A stretch of DNA of 64,000 nucleotides from Unio delphinus (lineage: Eukaryota; Mollusca; Bivalvia; Unionida; Unionidae), in NCBI GenBank assembly GCA_029339505.1, contig JAQISU010000098.1:1311501-1375500 (forward strand). Reading direction: 5' to 3'. Below, piece by piece: positions 13,601-27,600 of the stretch. Every line of letters begins with the position of its first letter. Positions within the stretch are counted from its first letter, which is position 1. The notes beneath the pieces are model-generated. The model ran no database searches. It was not told the origin of the DNA and worked only from the letters and a program-made list of their open reading frames with translations. The position numbers and the translations under genes are program-made.

Positions 13601-16600
13601 TTTCAGCCCAAACAGGAATAGATATATGTGTAGAATATTTCTTAAAGAGTGCTGGTTAGAATGGTTGGTTGGAATATAAAAAATGGGATTTTGTAAGAAC
13701 CATTTATTTTGTTCTAGTTTATACGTTTTTTAACAAGTGTTTTTGGCTACAGCGACAACTTTATTTCACTTTTCCTGTCTGTTGCATTTTGTATTGTTGC
13801 CATTGTTTCACAGAGACCTTGTCCATATATACAATGCATATTTAAATTCTTCACTAGGTGGTATTGTGAGAATGACCATCAGCTTGACAGTGATAATTGT
13901 GGAAGCCACAGGCAATGTTACATTTGGATTCCCCATCATGATTGTATTGATTATTGCCAAATGGGTTGGGGATTACTTCAATGAGGTAAGATTCCATCCA
14001 GAAATGTTTGTTATGTGTACCATTTTCAGGTAATGTGTAAGTGTTTTTGTGCATTATTATTCAAGAATGATTAAAGTTTTAATTTGTTTAATTTAATGTA
14101 ACTCTATTACAAGTCATGACACAAGCATACATGCCAACCATTAAGCTTTTTTTCACTAAATTATGTGCTTTGCGTAAACATATATGGATTACACTTTTTT
14201 GGTAAATCCACTTCCCCAAAAAATCAGTTATTTGTTTTCTCATTTTTATTCATATACCATAAATCCCACAGACCATATTTTTTAAAAGACGACATTTGCA
14301 TAAGTACAATATAATAGTATGCTTGTCCATGGATTTCCATGCAATTTCATAACAGTATCATGTTCTTTTTATAGCTAGCCTTGTTCTACTTTCAAAGTTT
14401 CAACCTTGAATTCTATTTATAGCATCTGTATGGCTTATTGAGGAGAGAACAGACTGGTTATCTAATTTTAATCTTTACACGCTTATTCTTTGTTCTAATT
14501 CATATTTATTGCAGAACAGGTCTATAGGTATTTGACGCTAAAAAGTATATTTTATTTTAGTCGATGCATATATGAGAGCAAAAATATCTCCTTTCAAAAA
14601 TTTCAAAGATGGATTAGAAAAAGGCAACAAAAACAAAAAACAATAATTTAAATATGGCGACACGAATGCAGCATCATGTGACATCTATTTCAGACCGTGT
14701 GGAAAGGATTTTAATATTTGGTGCTAAAAGTATTAAGATGGATTCTAGTCAATGTGTGTGTAAAGCTAAAAGTGCTACATATGTAAACATGAACCAGTAA
14801 AGGATGTTAAAAGATGACAGGGGCAAATAAATCAATGATTACTGAAATTTTAGCATTTTATATGTGGATTGCGCTTTTTCTGCCTGGATTACGCTTTTTG
14901 ACCACTTGGATTACGTCGTTTCCTTGTCAGGAGTTGGTAAGTATGCACAAGGGTGAAATTTGGAATGAGGGTTTTACGTATGAATCAGTATTCCATCTTA
15001 TTTTGAGCTATTAAATCTTAGTTATATATATATTATATATACCTTAAGTTATGCACAAGATAATTTTATCGGATAAAGAATACTATTCTAATAAGCCATT
15101 ACACTCTTTTTTTTTGTCCAAAAGATCTCTGTTACACACATTTTTATACTGGGCTAAGGGCTACATATTATAGGTGGATACTGTTATAATAACCTTTTCA
15201 ACAATATCTTTTTGTTTCCATGAATCTGTGGAATGCATATCTGTATATAGGGTGTTCCTGACTAAGATGGGAGCAACATGCTGTAGGTGGATATTATAAA
15301 TAATCATTGTTATAATATTTTGTTTCCATGGATTTGTGAAATGCACATTCATGTGCAGGAGTTTTCCCATGCTGGAATGGAATCACAAACATACTGGTTG
15401 GATATCGTAATAATGACCAATGTAATGATATTTTGTTTCCATGGATTTGTGAAATGTACATTCATGTGCAGGAGTTTTCCCATGCTGGAATGGAATCACA
15501 AACATACTGGATGGATATCGTAATAATGACCAATGTAATGATATTATTTTGTTTCCATGGATTTGTGAAATGCACATTCATGTGCAGGAGTTTTCCCATG
15601 CTGGAATGGAATCTCAAACATACTGAAGGGATATTATTATTATTAGTATTATTTTGTTTCCATGGATTTGTGAAATGCACATTCATGTGCAGGAGTTTTC
15701 CCATGCTGGAATGGAATCTCACACATACTGGAGGGATACCATAATATTGTAATGATATTATTTTGTTTCCTTGGATTTGTGAAATGCACATTCATGTGCA
15801 GGAGTTTTCCCATGCTGGAATGGAATCTCAAACATACTGAGGGATATCATAATATTGTAATTTTATTATTTTGTTTCCATGGATTTGTGAAATGCACATT
15901 CATGTACAGGGTTTCCATTGCTGGGATAAACATACACACTGTAAGTGGATATGCTAACCAAATGTATCATTATATTTGTTTCCAGGGAATCTATGATATG
16001 CATATCCATATCCAGGGTGTTCCTATACTTGGTTGGGAGCCACCTGTCATGTCTTCCAACATATCTGCAAGGTAAGTCTCCAATGGATCAATTTCATTTC
16101 TTTTAATTAATATGTATGCAAGCATAGCTTGACCAACTGAACTACGTAATTTTCCCCTGAAGTTACATTGCATTAGGTTCTACAAAACCAGACAAATACA
16201 TCAAATGATAGATCCAATGATGTATATGTACTGTGCTTACTGGATGTGAACAAGTTGATTCCTCCAAACCACATATACAAGTAGCATGCACAACAATATA
16301 TATTAATTGAGTGGACTTTTGAAATTTCAATGAATAGGTTAAACCACTAACATATATACTCAGTTATAGATTGGGTCCAACTGCAACTTGCATGTATCCA
16401 GATTTGTCATCCTATAGTACATCTGCAGCTCAGGGTCTATACTGTTTGTTCTACAGATTACTCTTATCAAACTGCATAGACCCAGATCTGCCAGAAGATA
16501 TTTTATCCTCACCAATATATCATTGGAAGAGCATGCAAATCCATTTCAGTAGTAAATGACGTTTAACACTTTTGGTTTAAAAACAAGTAAACAGGTTTCT

Positions 16601-19600
16601 GCCGGTCCTGGAATCCTGGAAATTTTTTTGGAATTTAAAAAAATTAATAGCAAGGCCTTGGAAAGACATGGAATGCTAAAAACTTTACAATGTTAACAAA
16701 AGTTATAGAATTTCTGACAATGGAGTTAAATGACTGATAACTGCTAATTGCATAGAACGAAATGCATAGATTAAAAAATTGTTTTGAACATTGCACAATT
16801 GTCATAGGTCCTTGAAGTTTGTGAAATGGCACTAGAAAAGTTTTTAAAATATCATGGAATTTGTTTGTTATGTCTGCAGAAACCCTGGTGGAAAAAATGG
16901 GTGCAGGTATTTTGAAGCCAGGGAGGCTAGATTTGCAGTGTACAGTGGTACCCCGCTATAATGAGTCAGTGATAACGCGAATGGCAGGCTCTCAAAATTT
17001 CATATATTTATTCACACATGATTTTTTTTCTTCTTCAAAGTATATGAAATAGTATATTAAGAATTTATTATCATATTGGGGAAGATATCACATATGAATT
17101 TGAATAAAATACGATCGTCGTGTCGTTCCTGAAATTTTTAATATATGTACGTGTATTTTTCTCGTACCAGGAGATTTCTTATTTTAAATACGTGAAATAG
17201 CGTGTAAAACGTTTATTATCAATATGGGGAAGAATTCATGTATGATTTTTAATATAATACGATTATGGTGTAGCTTCTAAAATTTAACAATTTCACCAGG
17301 TTCTTGAAGTGTTATGCCAAAAGTAAACATGATGTGGTCTTTGTGGTTGTCTTCAATTATGTATACAGTTGTTGCTCAAACAATAGCCTATGTGTGTTTC
17401 TTCTTTAACTGCACACACAACCAAGCAGCAGACAATGTGATTGATAGAAGCTTCTCACAATTTAATAAACATAAAATAATGAAAGCCGCACAAATACTTT
17501 CTGGGCTTGGCGGTGTTATTAGACACAATCAGTTGACCAGTAAATAATGTCCGCTTTACTAGCAGGAAATTGAGAGGGTATGACATTGTACATGAATTCA
17601 GCTTAAAAACTATTATAAAAGTGACTTGTGACCCTTGCAGGCCTACTGCACTTAGTTCTCGGGTTTGACATGTGTATGGGGTTTGCTTATGAAATTTTAT
17701 TGAATTTCCCTTTTTTTTAATGAAGAAAAATATTTTACCATTACGGAAAAGCAAGTTCACAAACGTAAGTCATTCATTGCACTTTGCACTTTGCACAGAA
17801 AAAGTTTATTGTGATTTTGGGGAAGAGATCATGTATGAATTTAATTTTATACGATATATAATATGATAAAGTAGAGAAATAGTGTGTAAAACATGGCTTC
17901 TGAAATGTATTAATTTCACCAGGTTCTTGAATTGTTATGCCTAAATAAACGTCTGAAATATTACTTATTATTGATCCAAGAGTACAGACACGTGTTCTTT
18001 AAATGCATACACAACCAAGCAGCTGACAATGTGGTGGTTGATACAAGATTCTCACAAATTTAATAAACATCAAAAGACAAAAGCTGCCAACATGATTTCA
18101 TTGCTTGGATGTGTTATTTAGAGGGAATCATTTGACTTGTAAACAATGTCGGCTTTGTTAGCTGGAAATTGAAAGGGTAAAAAAATACTTTATCATTGGC
18201 ATGTGACCATTACAGACCCACTGCATTTAGTTCTCGGAATTTATGTGTATGGTGTTTGTTTATGAACTCATCATTAATTTCCTATTTTTTTACATATAAA
18301 AAAATGGAAAATCAATTTTACAATTTGTATAGACACCGTTCATAGACCCTTGAATGTAATGAAAGGTACACTTGCTTTGTCTTAATTTTATGTTCAATTT
18401 TCCCATTAAATTGTGACACATAATGAGTTGTGACAAAAATATCAAATAGTTTAAATACGTTTTCAATTTTTGCAATGGAATTACATGTATTATGGATTAG
18501 CTGCATGCCACGATGGTACTATATCATACGGTAAGTAAACGGTGTTAATACTCTGTTCATGCTATATATTGGACATTGAATTCAGACACAACGATCATGG
18601 ACAAAATTATTGAATATTTTAAATCTGCAATTTTCCAATGGAATTACATGCATTATCGATGAACTGCATGCCACAACGTAACAATAGTAAACGATGTTGA
18701 TACCCTATTCATTATATAACGTCAGTTGTGGTATTATCGATCAACGTGTATTTTCAGAAAAAAAACAATAAAAAATAGTGAAACTATTTAACTTAATAAA
18801 GTAAAGTAATAACCTATAAATATAGTTTCTGTCCATTATTTTGAATAAGTCTTATTACTGCATTCTATTTAATATTCATCCAATAATATTCTGATTTTTA
18901 ACATTAGACATGAGTACACATATATGCCAATGCGTTGTTTGCTGAAATAAAATTATATACTGTAAAACCCCGCATTAACGCGACCCCACTACTAATGAGA
19001 TCCAATTTCTTGGACCCCAATTATTGCATTATAGCGGGTTCCACTTCAGTTAATGTACTCCTGTTATATTATGCATTAGGTGTGTATTATAGATGAAATG
19101 TTTTTTGCTCCAAATGATAAGGGTGTTTTTTACGGAATGTCAACACAGAATGAGATCGGCTGTTTTCGTTGTTTCAGAGAGGTAATGAGTCATCCAGTCA
19201 GTGTGTTCCACACAGAGGAGAAGGTAGGGAGAATCGTAGACATATTGAAGAATGAGTCACACAATGGATTCCCTGTGGTCCGAGATTTTGATCCCTCTGC
19301 AGAACAGGTAAATCAGCACAATGAAGTAAACCTTCTGTTTCACATTTGAGTTTTGTGAAATGGCAAATATTACTACAGAGAGGGATATTTAGCATCCCCC
19401 ATCTCCATCCATTCCAACTTAAATGCATCCTTTGTCTTGTTTGTCTTGAAATTTGTTTCCATCAAGTAACTTGAAAGAACATGAATGGAGTCTAATTATA
19501 AAACTATTGAGTGAAGTTTGAATTTCACTATTTTCTATTTAGATTTGTTTGAGTTTAATTCAATTTTGTTAAAGCTAAATAGATTTGTGAAGGTCTTCAT

Positions 19601-21550
19601 GAATTCAAACCAAAATCTGGTGTGGGGTTTTATGGATTCAAACCAGATATGGTATGGGTCTTTATGAATTTGAACCAGATTTGGTGGGGGGGGGGGGGCT
19701 TAATTTTCACCTTTTTCCAAGGCTTTGGTCCTGGTTTGACATAGCGATCTGCCCTTGCATAATAAACCAAATCCTCTTCAGCAGGACATGGAGAAGAGCA
19801 TCCTTTTAGAGACATCTCAGATTCAGTATCTGTTGATAGGTTTATTTCAGAATACCAGGATATGTAGTAGGTTACTTTGTATTAATGCTGATAAAATAAA
19901 AATAATGTTTATGAAGGAACATATCTGTTGTAATTAGCCTGTAAAATTCTTAGAAGAATATTCATCGGTCACATTAATTGTACACACAATTTTTAAAATT
20001 TTATATTCTGATGCAGATTGTTACAAAAATGAATGAATGCTAGTCAGTAAATTGTCAATTAAATGACTAAGTAACAGTTTTGTATCTCATAGTTCACTAC
20101 AGAGATTTTTAAAAAAAAAAATGAAATCTTCAATGACATTCACTGTCATTGTTACTCATACTTGCAACAGATTTCAGGTCCAGATCTACTTTAAATCACT
20201 TTGTGTGTTGTGAAGAATGGAGATTGTACTTTTTGTATCAGCAATAGATTGAGCATTGACAAACCAAGCAAGCTCAGCCTGTAAAGAAATTTGTTTTCCT
20301 ATGGCATGATATTTTAAAGCACCTGACTTTCCCAATATGACTTAAAGCTTTCCTCACCCAAAAGAGAAAGTTCTGGAGTTGAACTTAAGATGCACCTCTG
20401 AGTCTCCTATTTCTTAACCACTGGTTTCTTGGCATTGGGAGAAAGCACACATTTCTTTATTTTGACCTGAATTTAACTAACATTATGAGCAATCCATAAC
20501 TATTCCTCAGAAAACATCTTGAACAACAAATTAACAATTAAGCCATACAAAAACTGAAAATAGTGTAGAACTGACAACATTCAGATCTGTTCTCACTATT
20601 GTAAATGAATTTTAAAACCAGACTGACCTTACATTGGGGTCATATTAAAAACAACTGCTTGTTTTTCTTGTATTTCAATGAGCTTATGAACACAGTGATA
20701 CAATACACAAATAAAATGACTAATTGGAAAATCTTATTGCTCATGAATGTCATAGATGGTATAAACACTCAGCTGTTTGAAATAAGAAATGATCTTGCTT
20801 TGAATTCTGGAAATTATTTTGGACAGTATATCATCAGTCCCTTCAGAGAACTCTTGAATGGCTAGATTGGATGAATTTTGTAAATCACATAAAATATTGA
20901 ACAAATAAAAATAATTTGTAAGTGTTTGAATGTTTACAGGTTTTACCATAATACCAATGCAGTCATCTGCATATGGATGAATAATAGAAGATTCACATTT
21001 AACTTGTATAACATTTTACCTTAATATTATTCTTATCAATATGTTATCCACTTACTCTGTATATTGCAGAATGATAGCACAGAAACATTTGGGACTTATC
21101 ACGGACTCATCTTACGATCACAGCTTATAATCCTCTTGAAACGAAAGGTAGGAATTTAAGTCCCATTATATTTATATATTTATATTTCCAATCACCTTTC
21201 CTCCTGTTTTTATTTCATTTGCTTTGTTATGCATGTTGTCATAAGCTTTTCCCATTCAAGGGCACAGCAACACATTAAAGACAAACTTGTACTCTTGAAA
21301 TTCAAAATTAAGCATATCTAGAAAGGGAGTCAGCCATGACAATAAGTTGTCACATTGAATACATTTAATTTGTGCACATCATTAATATGTTAAAGGCGGA
21401 AGAAAAAAAACTCTTCACTGAAGAAAGACTAATATTCTAAATATTATGTGAAAATATAATTATTAAATCAGTTGTCAATGGAGACAAAAGAAATTTATTG
21501 TTTGTCGATAGAAACTTTGAGAGGTTCAAAATTTATTTAAAACATTTTCA

Positions 21551-21620
<70 letters not shown>

Positions 21621-24600
21621 CAAATGGAAACCATTTAACAATATATAGTATAACAATATTTTTTTTTAATTTAAAAATACATTTTACCTCAGAATTAAAC
21701 CAACTTTGAAAATAAATTTAACAAAAGTTACCAGTTGAACCTACAATATTTTTCTAATTGTTATGGTATATTGTTTAACTGCCACACCCTATTTGCTAGT
21801 TATTAAGGTGTATTGTTTAACTGCAATATCTTGTTTTCTAGTTGCTATGATGTATAGTGTTTGCCTTTTTTTAGTTGTTTTGGTATACTGTTTAACTGGC
21901 ACATTTTATTTCCTTGTTAATGTATATTGTTTACCTATAACACCTAATTTTATAGTTGTTACAGTATATTGTTTTGCTCCCACACCTTATTTTCTTGTCC
22001 GGATATATTGTTTACCTGTCACACCTAATTTTATAGTTGTTATGGTATATTGTTTAACTGCCATGCCTTATTTTCTAGTTGTTAGAGTGTATTACTTAAC
22101 AGTGAGGCCATATTTTTTAGTTATTTGTATTTATTGCTTTACTGCATCTCTTACTGCATCTAAATGTGACTGCTGTATTTATGTAATATTCTTTCTCTAA
22201 TGGTGATAAAACATAAGAGTTTATGGGGAGGCCTGCTTCTCTTAAAATACTTGGAGGATTGCCATGAAACTTTACACATACACATACATCCCAAAATTTA
22301 GTTCATTCCAAATAACAGTGATGCTTCTCAGACATCCAGTATGTCTGCCATGGCAGCCATATTGAAACTTTTGTTATTACCACTTATGAATGTAGGTGCC
22401 TTGGGTGGTTGGATGTTCTGAACTGCTTACCTCTACTTTTCACTGCAGTCTCACCTGTTTGCATGGGCTCGAGACTTGAGCTTGGCCAAAGTAGGAAAGC
22501 TTGCAAGTAGCAACTGTTGTTGATAGTTCCTTCTACAGCCATGTTGAAAATCTTTTTATTGCTGCTTCTATGGAACAGATGGTTATATCAACATGTGGTT
22601 TTTGGTAACATGCTTTTTATAATATATTGCCGATTCTGAATGAAAATGTTGCCAATCTGATGTTCAGTAAGGTGTTGCCTAGACTTTCAGTATGGTCACC
22701 AGTGTCTAACTTGTCAATCTTGTTATCACTATATGACCTGAATGGATGGTCTCATAATCGTGGAGTTTTCACTGAAGGACATATATCTAGCTGGTACATA
22801 ATGAAATTAGTGTTGATCTGACATCCAATATGGCCACTATAGGAGCCATCTTGAAAATGTAGTTATTACTACTTCTGAAACAGAAGGTCATATCAGCATG
22901 GGGTTTTCACTGGAACACTTCTTATGGTGTCTAGTTGCCTCATGTAAAAATTGTGCATATCTGATATCCAATATGGCAGCAGGAGTAGCAGTCTTGTAAA
23001 GCTTATAACTACTGCTTCCTGATGGAAAGTGATATCAACAGTAGGTTTTCATCATAAGAATTAATATGATGTTATAGTTGGTACTGAATGGGGATGGTGC
23101 TGATATCTACTATGTCCACCATGACAGCTATCTTTAAAATCTTGTCATTGCTGAGTATCCAGATTGGAAAGTCATAACAACATGAGGTTTTAACCAGAAG
23201 ACTATGAAATCGAGTTGGTCTTGAGTGAATATGTTGCTGAATTGAACTCTAATATGGTTACCACAATGAACATATTCAAAATCTTGTTACTAGTTCTCTT
23301 GAATAGATCAAGATGGAGTCTTCACCAAAAGTCTTGTAAAGATGCAGATCCTATATCCAATATGGTTGCCATAGTGGCAAAGTTGAAAATCCTGGTGCTT
23401 AAGAATATCAGTTTCAACATTCAGCACTTAAAAGAAATGGATTACTTTTGGATTCCTGGAAACTCTTTTTAGACAATCAAGCATCAGTCCAGGGTTTCCA
23501 TGCTACTGTGAAATTGGGGAGATGGAGAAATGAAAAACTTTCCAACCAAGAAAAGCCCTTTAGTTTCATAAATATTGATCAAAATTGAGGAAAAAACAGA
23601 ATGTTCAGCATTCACTTGATGACAGAAGAAATACATATTTGAACTTTACTTGTAAAGTCAGATAAGATGGAACTGTTATATGGAGTATTTGGGTGCTTGC
23701 CCTTAACATTTTTGAAATACCATCGTAGCACATTGGCAGTCTGATTGGACAAGTAAATTCGTTACTACTTACTCTGCTCCCCACTTTTATTATTTTGAAG
23801 ATACGAAGACCAGTCTAGTATTACTCTACACCAACAGATGTGCGATGTGATCTTAGAAAATGTTAAGAAGAAAATAAAATCCTATCTTCCTCTGTATCTT
23901 TTTGATCTGTAAACATTTAGTAAAAATGCTTTGTGATAATCTTTGCTTAATAAACAAGGAGATTTGGTAGTTTGCCCTTGGTGTTATTGTCAATAGTAAC
24001 CTCTGACATCCTCAGGTTGCCTTTGGAGTGGATTTTGCTATCAGACCCCTTCCTGAATACATACTAACTGGTGAGGCATTTTTAAATGCAGAATCCCAGT
24101 TGCTGTATCTAATGCACATCTATCCACATCCCTTACACAGTTGCTGTATCTAATGCACATCTATCCACATCCCTTACACAGTTGCTGTATCTAATATACA
24201 TCTATCCACGTAACCTATACAGTTTCTGTGTCTAATACACATCTATACAAATCACCTACACAGTTGCTATATCTAATACTCTTCTATCCATATTACTTGA
24301 ACAGTTGCTGTATCTAATACACATCTATCCACATCACTTGAACAGTTGCTATTTCTAATACACATCTATTCACATCACTTGCACAGTTGCTGTATCTAAT
24401 ACACATCTATCCACATCACTTGAACAGTTGCTCTATCTAATACACATCTGTCCACATCACTTATACAGTTGCTGTATCTAATACACATCTATCCACATTA
24501 CTTGAGCAGTTGCTGTTTCTAATACACATCTATCCACATCACTTAAGCAGTTGCTGTGTCTAATACACATCTGTCCACATCACTTATGCAATTGCGGTAT

Positions 24601-27600
24601 CTAATACACATCTATCCACATGACTTGAACAGTTGCTGTATCTAATACATATCCATCCACATCACTTACACAGTTGCTGTATCTAATACACATCTATCCA
24701 CATACTGTATCTAATACACATCTAATACACATCTATCCACATTACTTGAGCAGTTGCTGTTTCTAATACACATCTATCCACATCACTTAAGCAGTTGCTG
24801 TGTCTAATACGCATCTGTCCACATCACTTATGCAATTGCGGTATCTAATACACATCTATCCACATGACTTGAACAGTTGCTGTATCTAATACATATCCAT
24901 CCACATCACTTACACAGTTGCTGTATCTAATACACATCTATCCACATCCACGTAACTTATACAGTTGCTGTATCTGATACACATCTATACAAATCACCTA
25001 CACAGTTGCTGTATCAAATACTCTTCTATCCACATTACTTGAACAGTTGCTATTTCTAATACACATCTATCCCCATCATTTACATGGTTGCTATTTCTAA
25101 AGCACATCTGTCCACATCACTTACACAGTTGTTGTATCTAATACACATCTGTCCACATCACTTAAGCAGTTGCAGTATCTAATATACATCCATTCACGTC
25201 ACTTACACAGTTGCTGGATCTAATACATATCTATCCACATCACTTGAACAGTTGCTATATTTTAATACAAATCTATCCACATCATTTGGACAGTTGTTCT
25301 ATTTAATACCTATCTACCCACATCACTTACACAGTTGCTGAATCTAATACACATCTATTCACATCACTTGAACATTTGCTATATCAAATACACATCTATC
25401 CACATCATTTACACAGTTGCTGTATCTAATACACATCCATTCACAGTTGTTATATCTAATACACATCTGTTCACATCACTTACACAGTTGCTGTATCTTA
25501 TATACATCTATCCACATCACTTGAACAGTTGCTATTTCTAGTACACATCACTTAGAGCTGTATCTAATACACATCTATTCACATCACTTGCATTGTTGCT
25601 GTATCTAATACATATCTATCCACATCACTTACACAGTTACTATTTCTAACACACATCTATCCACATCACTTGAACAGTTGCTATATTTTAATACACATCT
25701 ATCCACATCACTTGGATAGTTGCTGTATCTAATACATATCTATCCACATCACTTACACAGTTGCTGTATCTAATACACATATATCCACATCACTTACACA
25801 GTTGCTGTATCTAATACACATCTATCCACGTAACTTATACAGTTGCTGTGTCTAATACACATCTATGCAAATCACCTACACAATTGCTGTATCTAATACA
25901 CATCTATCCACATCACTTGAACAGTTGCTATAATTATCTAATACACATCTATCCACATCACCTACACAGTTTCTATTATTTAATACACATACTATCCACA
26001 TCACTTATACAGCTTCTAAAGCTAATACACATCTATATTTAAATAAATATGTTGGACCAATCAGATGACTGAGTTGGAGCATGTGATCAAACATTGCGTC
26101 AGTTAGGGCAGCATTCATATAGCAATTGTGATGTCTTTAGAGATTCAACTGACACAATATTTGATTACATGCTCCAATTCAGTCATCTGATTGGTTCAAC
26201 ATGACAACATAACTAAATTTAGTTACTAGCTTATTAACAAATATCGGCTGCAATGACATCATGTCTGAGCAGAGAAACCTAAGTATACAAAGAGGGGCCC
26301 AGCAAAGGACCAGAGAATGATGCATTGTGTATTACTTAAACTACACTTAATCAATTAAATTAAATTTGAATGCTGTAATAGTTTTTTTTTTCAAGATTGT
26401 GGAAAAAATTTCTTCATGTGTTTGTTCCAGGTGTTTGTGGAAAACCCGGATTATAACGAGATTATATCCTCAATGAAGCTTGAAGATTTCAGAGATGCTT
26501 ATCCTAGATTTCCTCCCATTCAAGTATGTCTTTTCAAGCAGATCCCACCTAAAGCATATACTCACCACATATCGTATTTACTCTTTATAATGCTCTTCAT
26601 GGGGTCATATAACTGAGTGAGTCCATTGTACTGTGAATGTTTCAACAAGGATATTTTCTTACGGTGACTAAAATAAAAAAAATATTGTGTTTATTGACCT
26701 AAAATCATATTATAATTTCTTCAGATAAGTCAGCAACTAAAATAAATTGAAATAAATTAAGTCAGAAAATAAAATAAAATGTGGCTACTTTTAATGGGAT
26801 TTGTGACTGTACCCACATAAATATGATGGGAAGAGGTATGCTCAGTGGCTGTATGATTGTTCCCACATTATGTGATGGACAGAAGCATGAATGTGAAATT
26901 TATATAGTAAGGGACCACTGTAAAATTTAATTTCAAGCTTTTGACTCTCCTTTTCAAAATAAACAAAACTTTTATTTAAAACATAATGTTAAATTAAATT
27001 CATTTCTTTTGACACCCTATGTATGTATGCATGCATGCATGCATGTATGTATGTATGTATGTATGTATGTATGTATGTATGTATGTATGTATGTATGTAT
27101 GCATGCATGTCCGTATGTATGTATGTATGTATGTATGTATGTATGTATGTATGTATGTATGTATGTATGTATGTAGACCTGCCAACCCTTAAGATTTTCT
27201 AAGTCTTACAGAAATTACCCTTAAAATATGAACTTATGGAAAGCACACATTACAAATATGGGATTGTTTGCAGTAATATCCAGATACTGGCTTGTCCATG
27301 TTTGATTCATATCCAGGGTTCACATTAGATTCAGTGAAGTTAGTCAAGGAACCAGACTAACATTACAGTCTTACCTCAGAGGCATTAAAATGCATGTAAT
27401 TTGTGATGCAGAATGTCTGCATGATCAAGCTGTTGCTTTTTTCTTAATGGTGTCCAACAAACACATTTTCAGGATGAAAGGGACAATATACCTTTAACAA
27501 GTTTTAATAGTACAGAAGACTAATAGGGAATATTCATATTACTTGGTGGGGGGGGCTGAAGCGGAAAGGGCAACAATTATGTTTGGTGGACTTTGTGTTT

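Noticed and set aside
15287..15831. Overlapping open frames of 60-109 codons on both strands
   Set aside because: All are readings of the exon-derived tandem array; only the final copy has a working acceptor.
21763..22200. 145-codon open frame read as a small membrane protein
   Set aside because: It is the 42-bp minisatellite read in one frame; a unit divisible by three keeps it open, and the hydrophobic look comes from T-rich text.
27000..27185. Minus-strand frame of repeated Thr-Tyr-Ile-His
   Set aside because: Pure GTAT microsatellite; no gene features.
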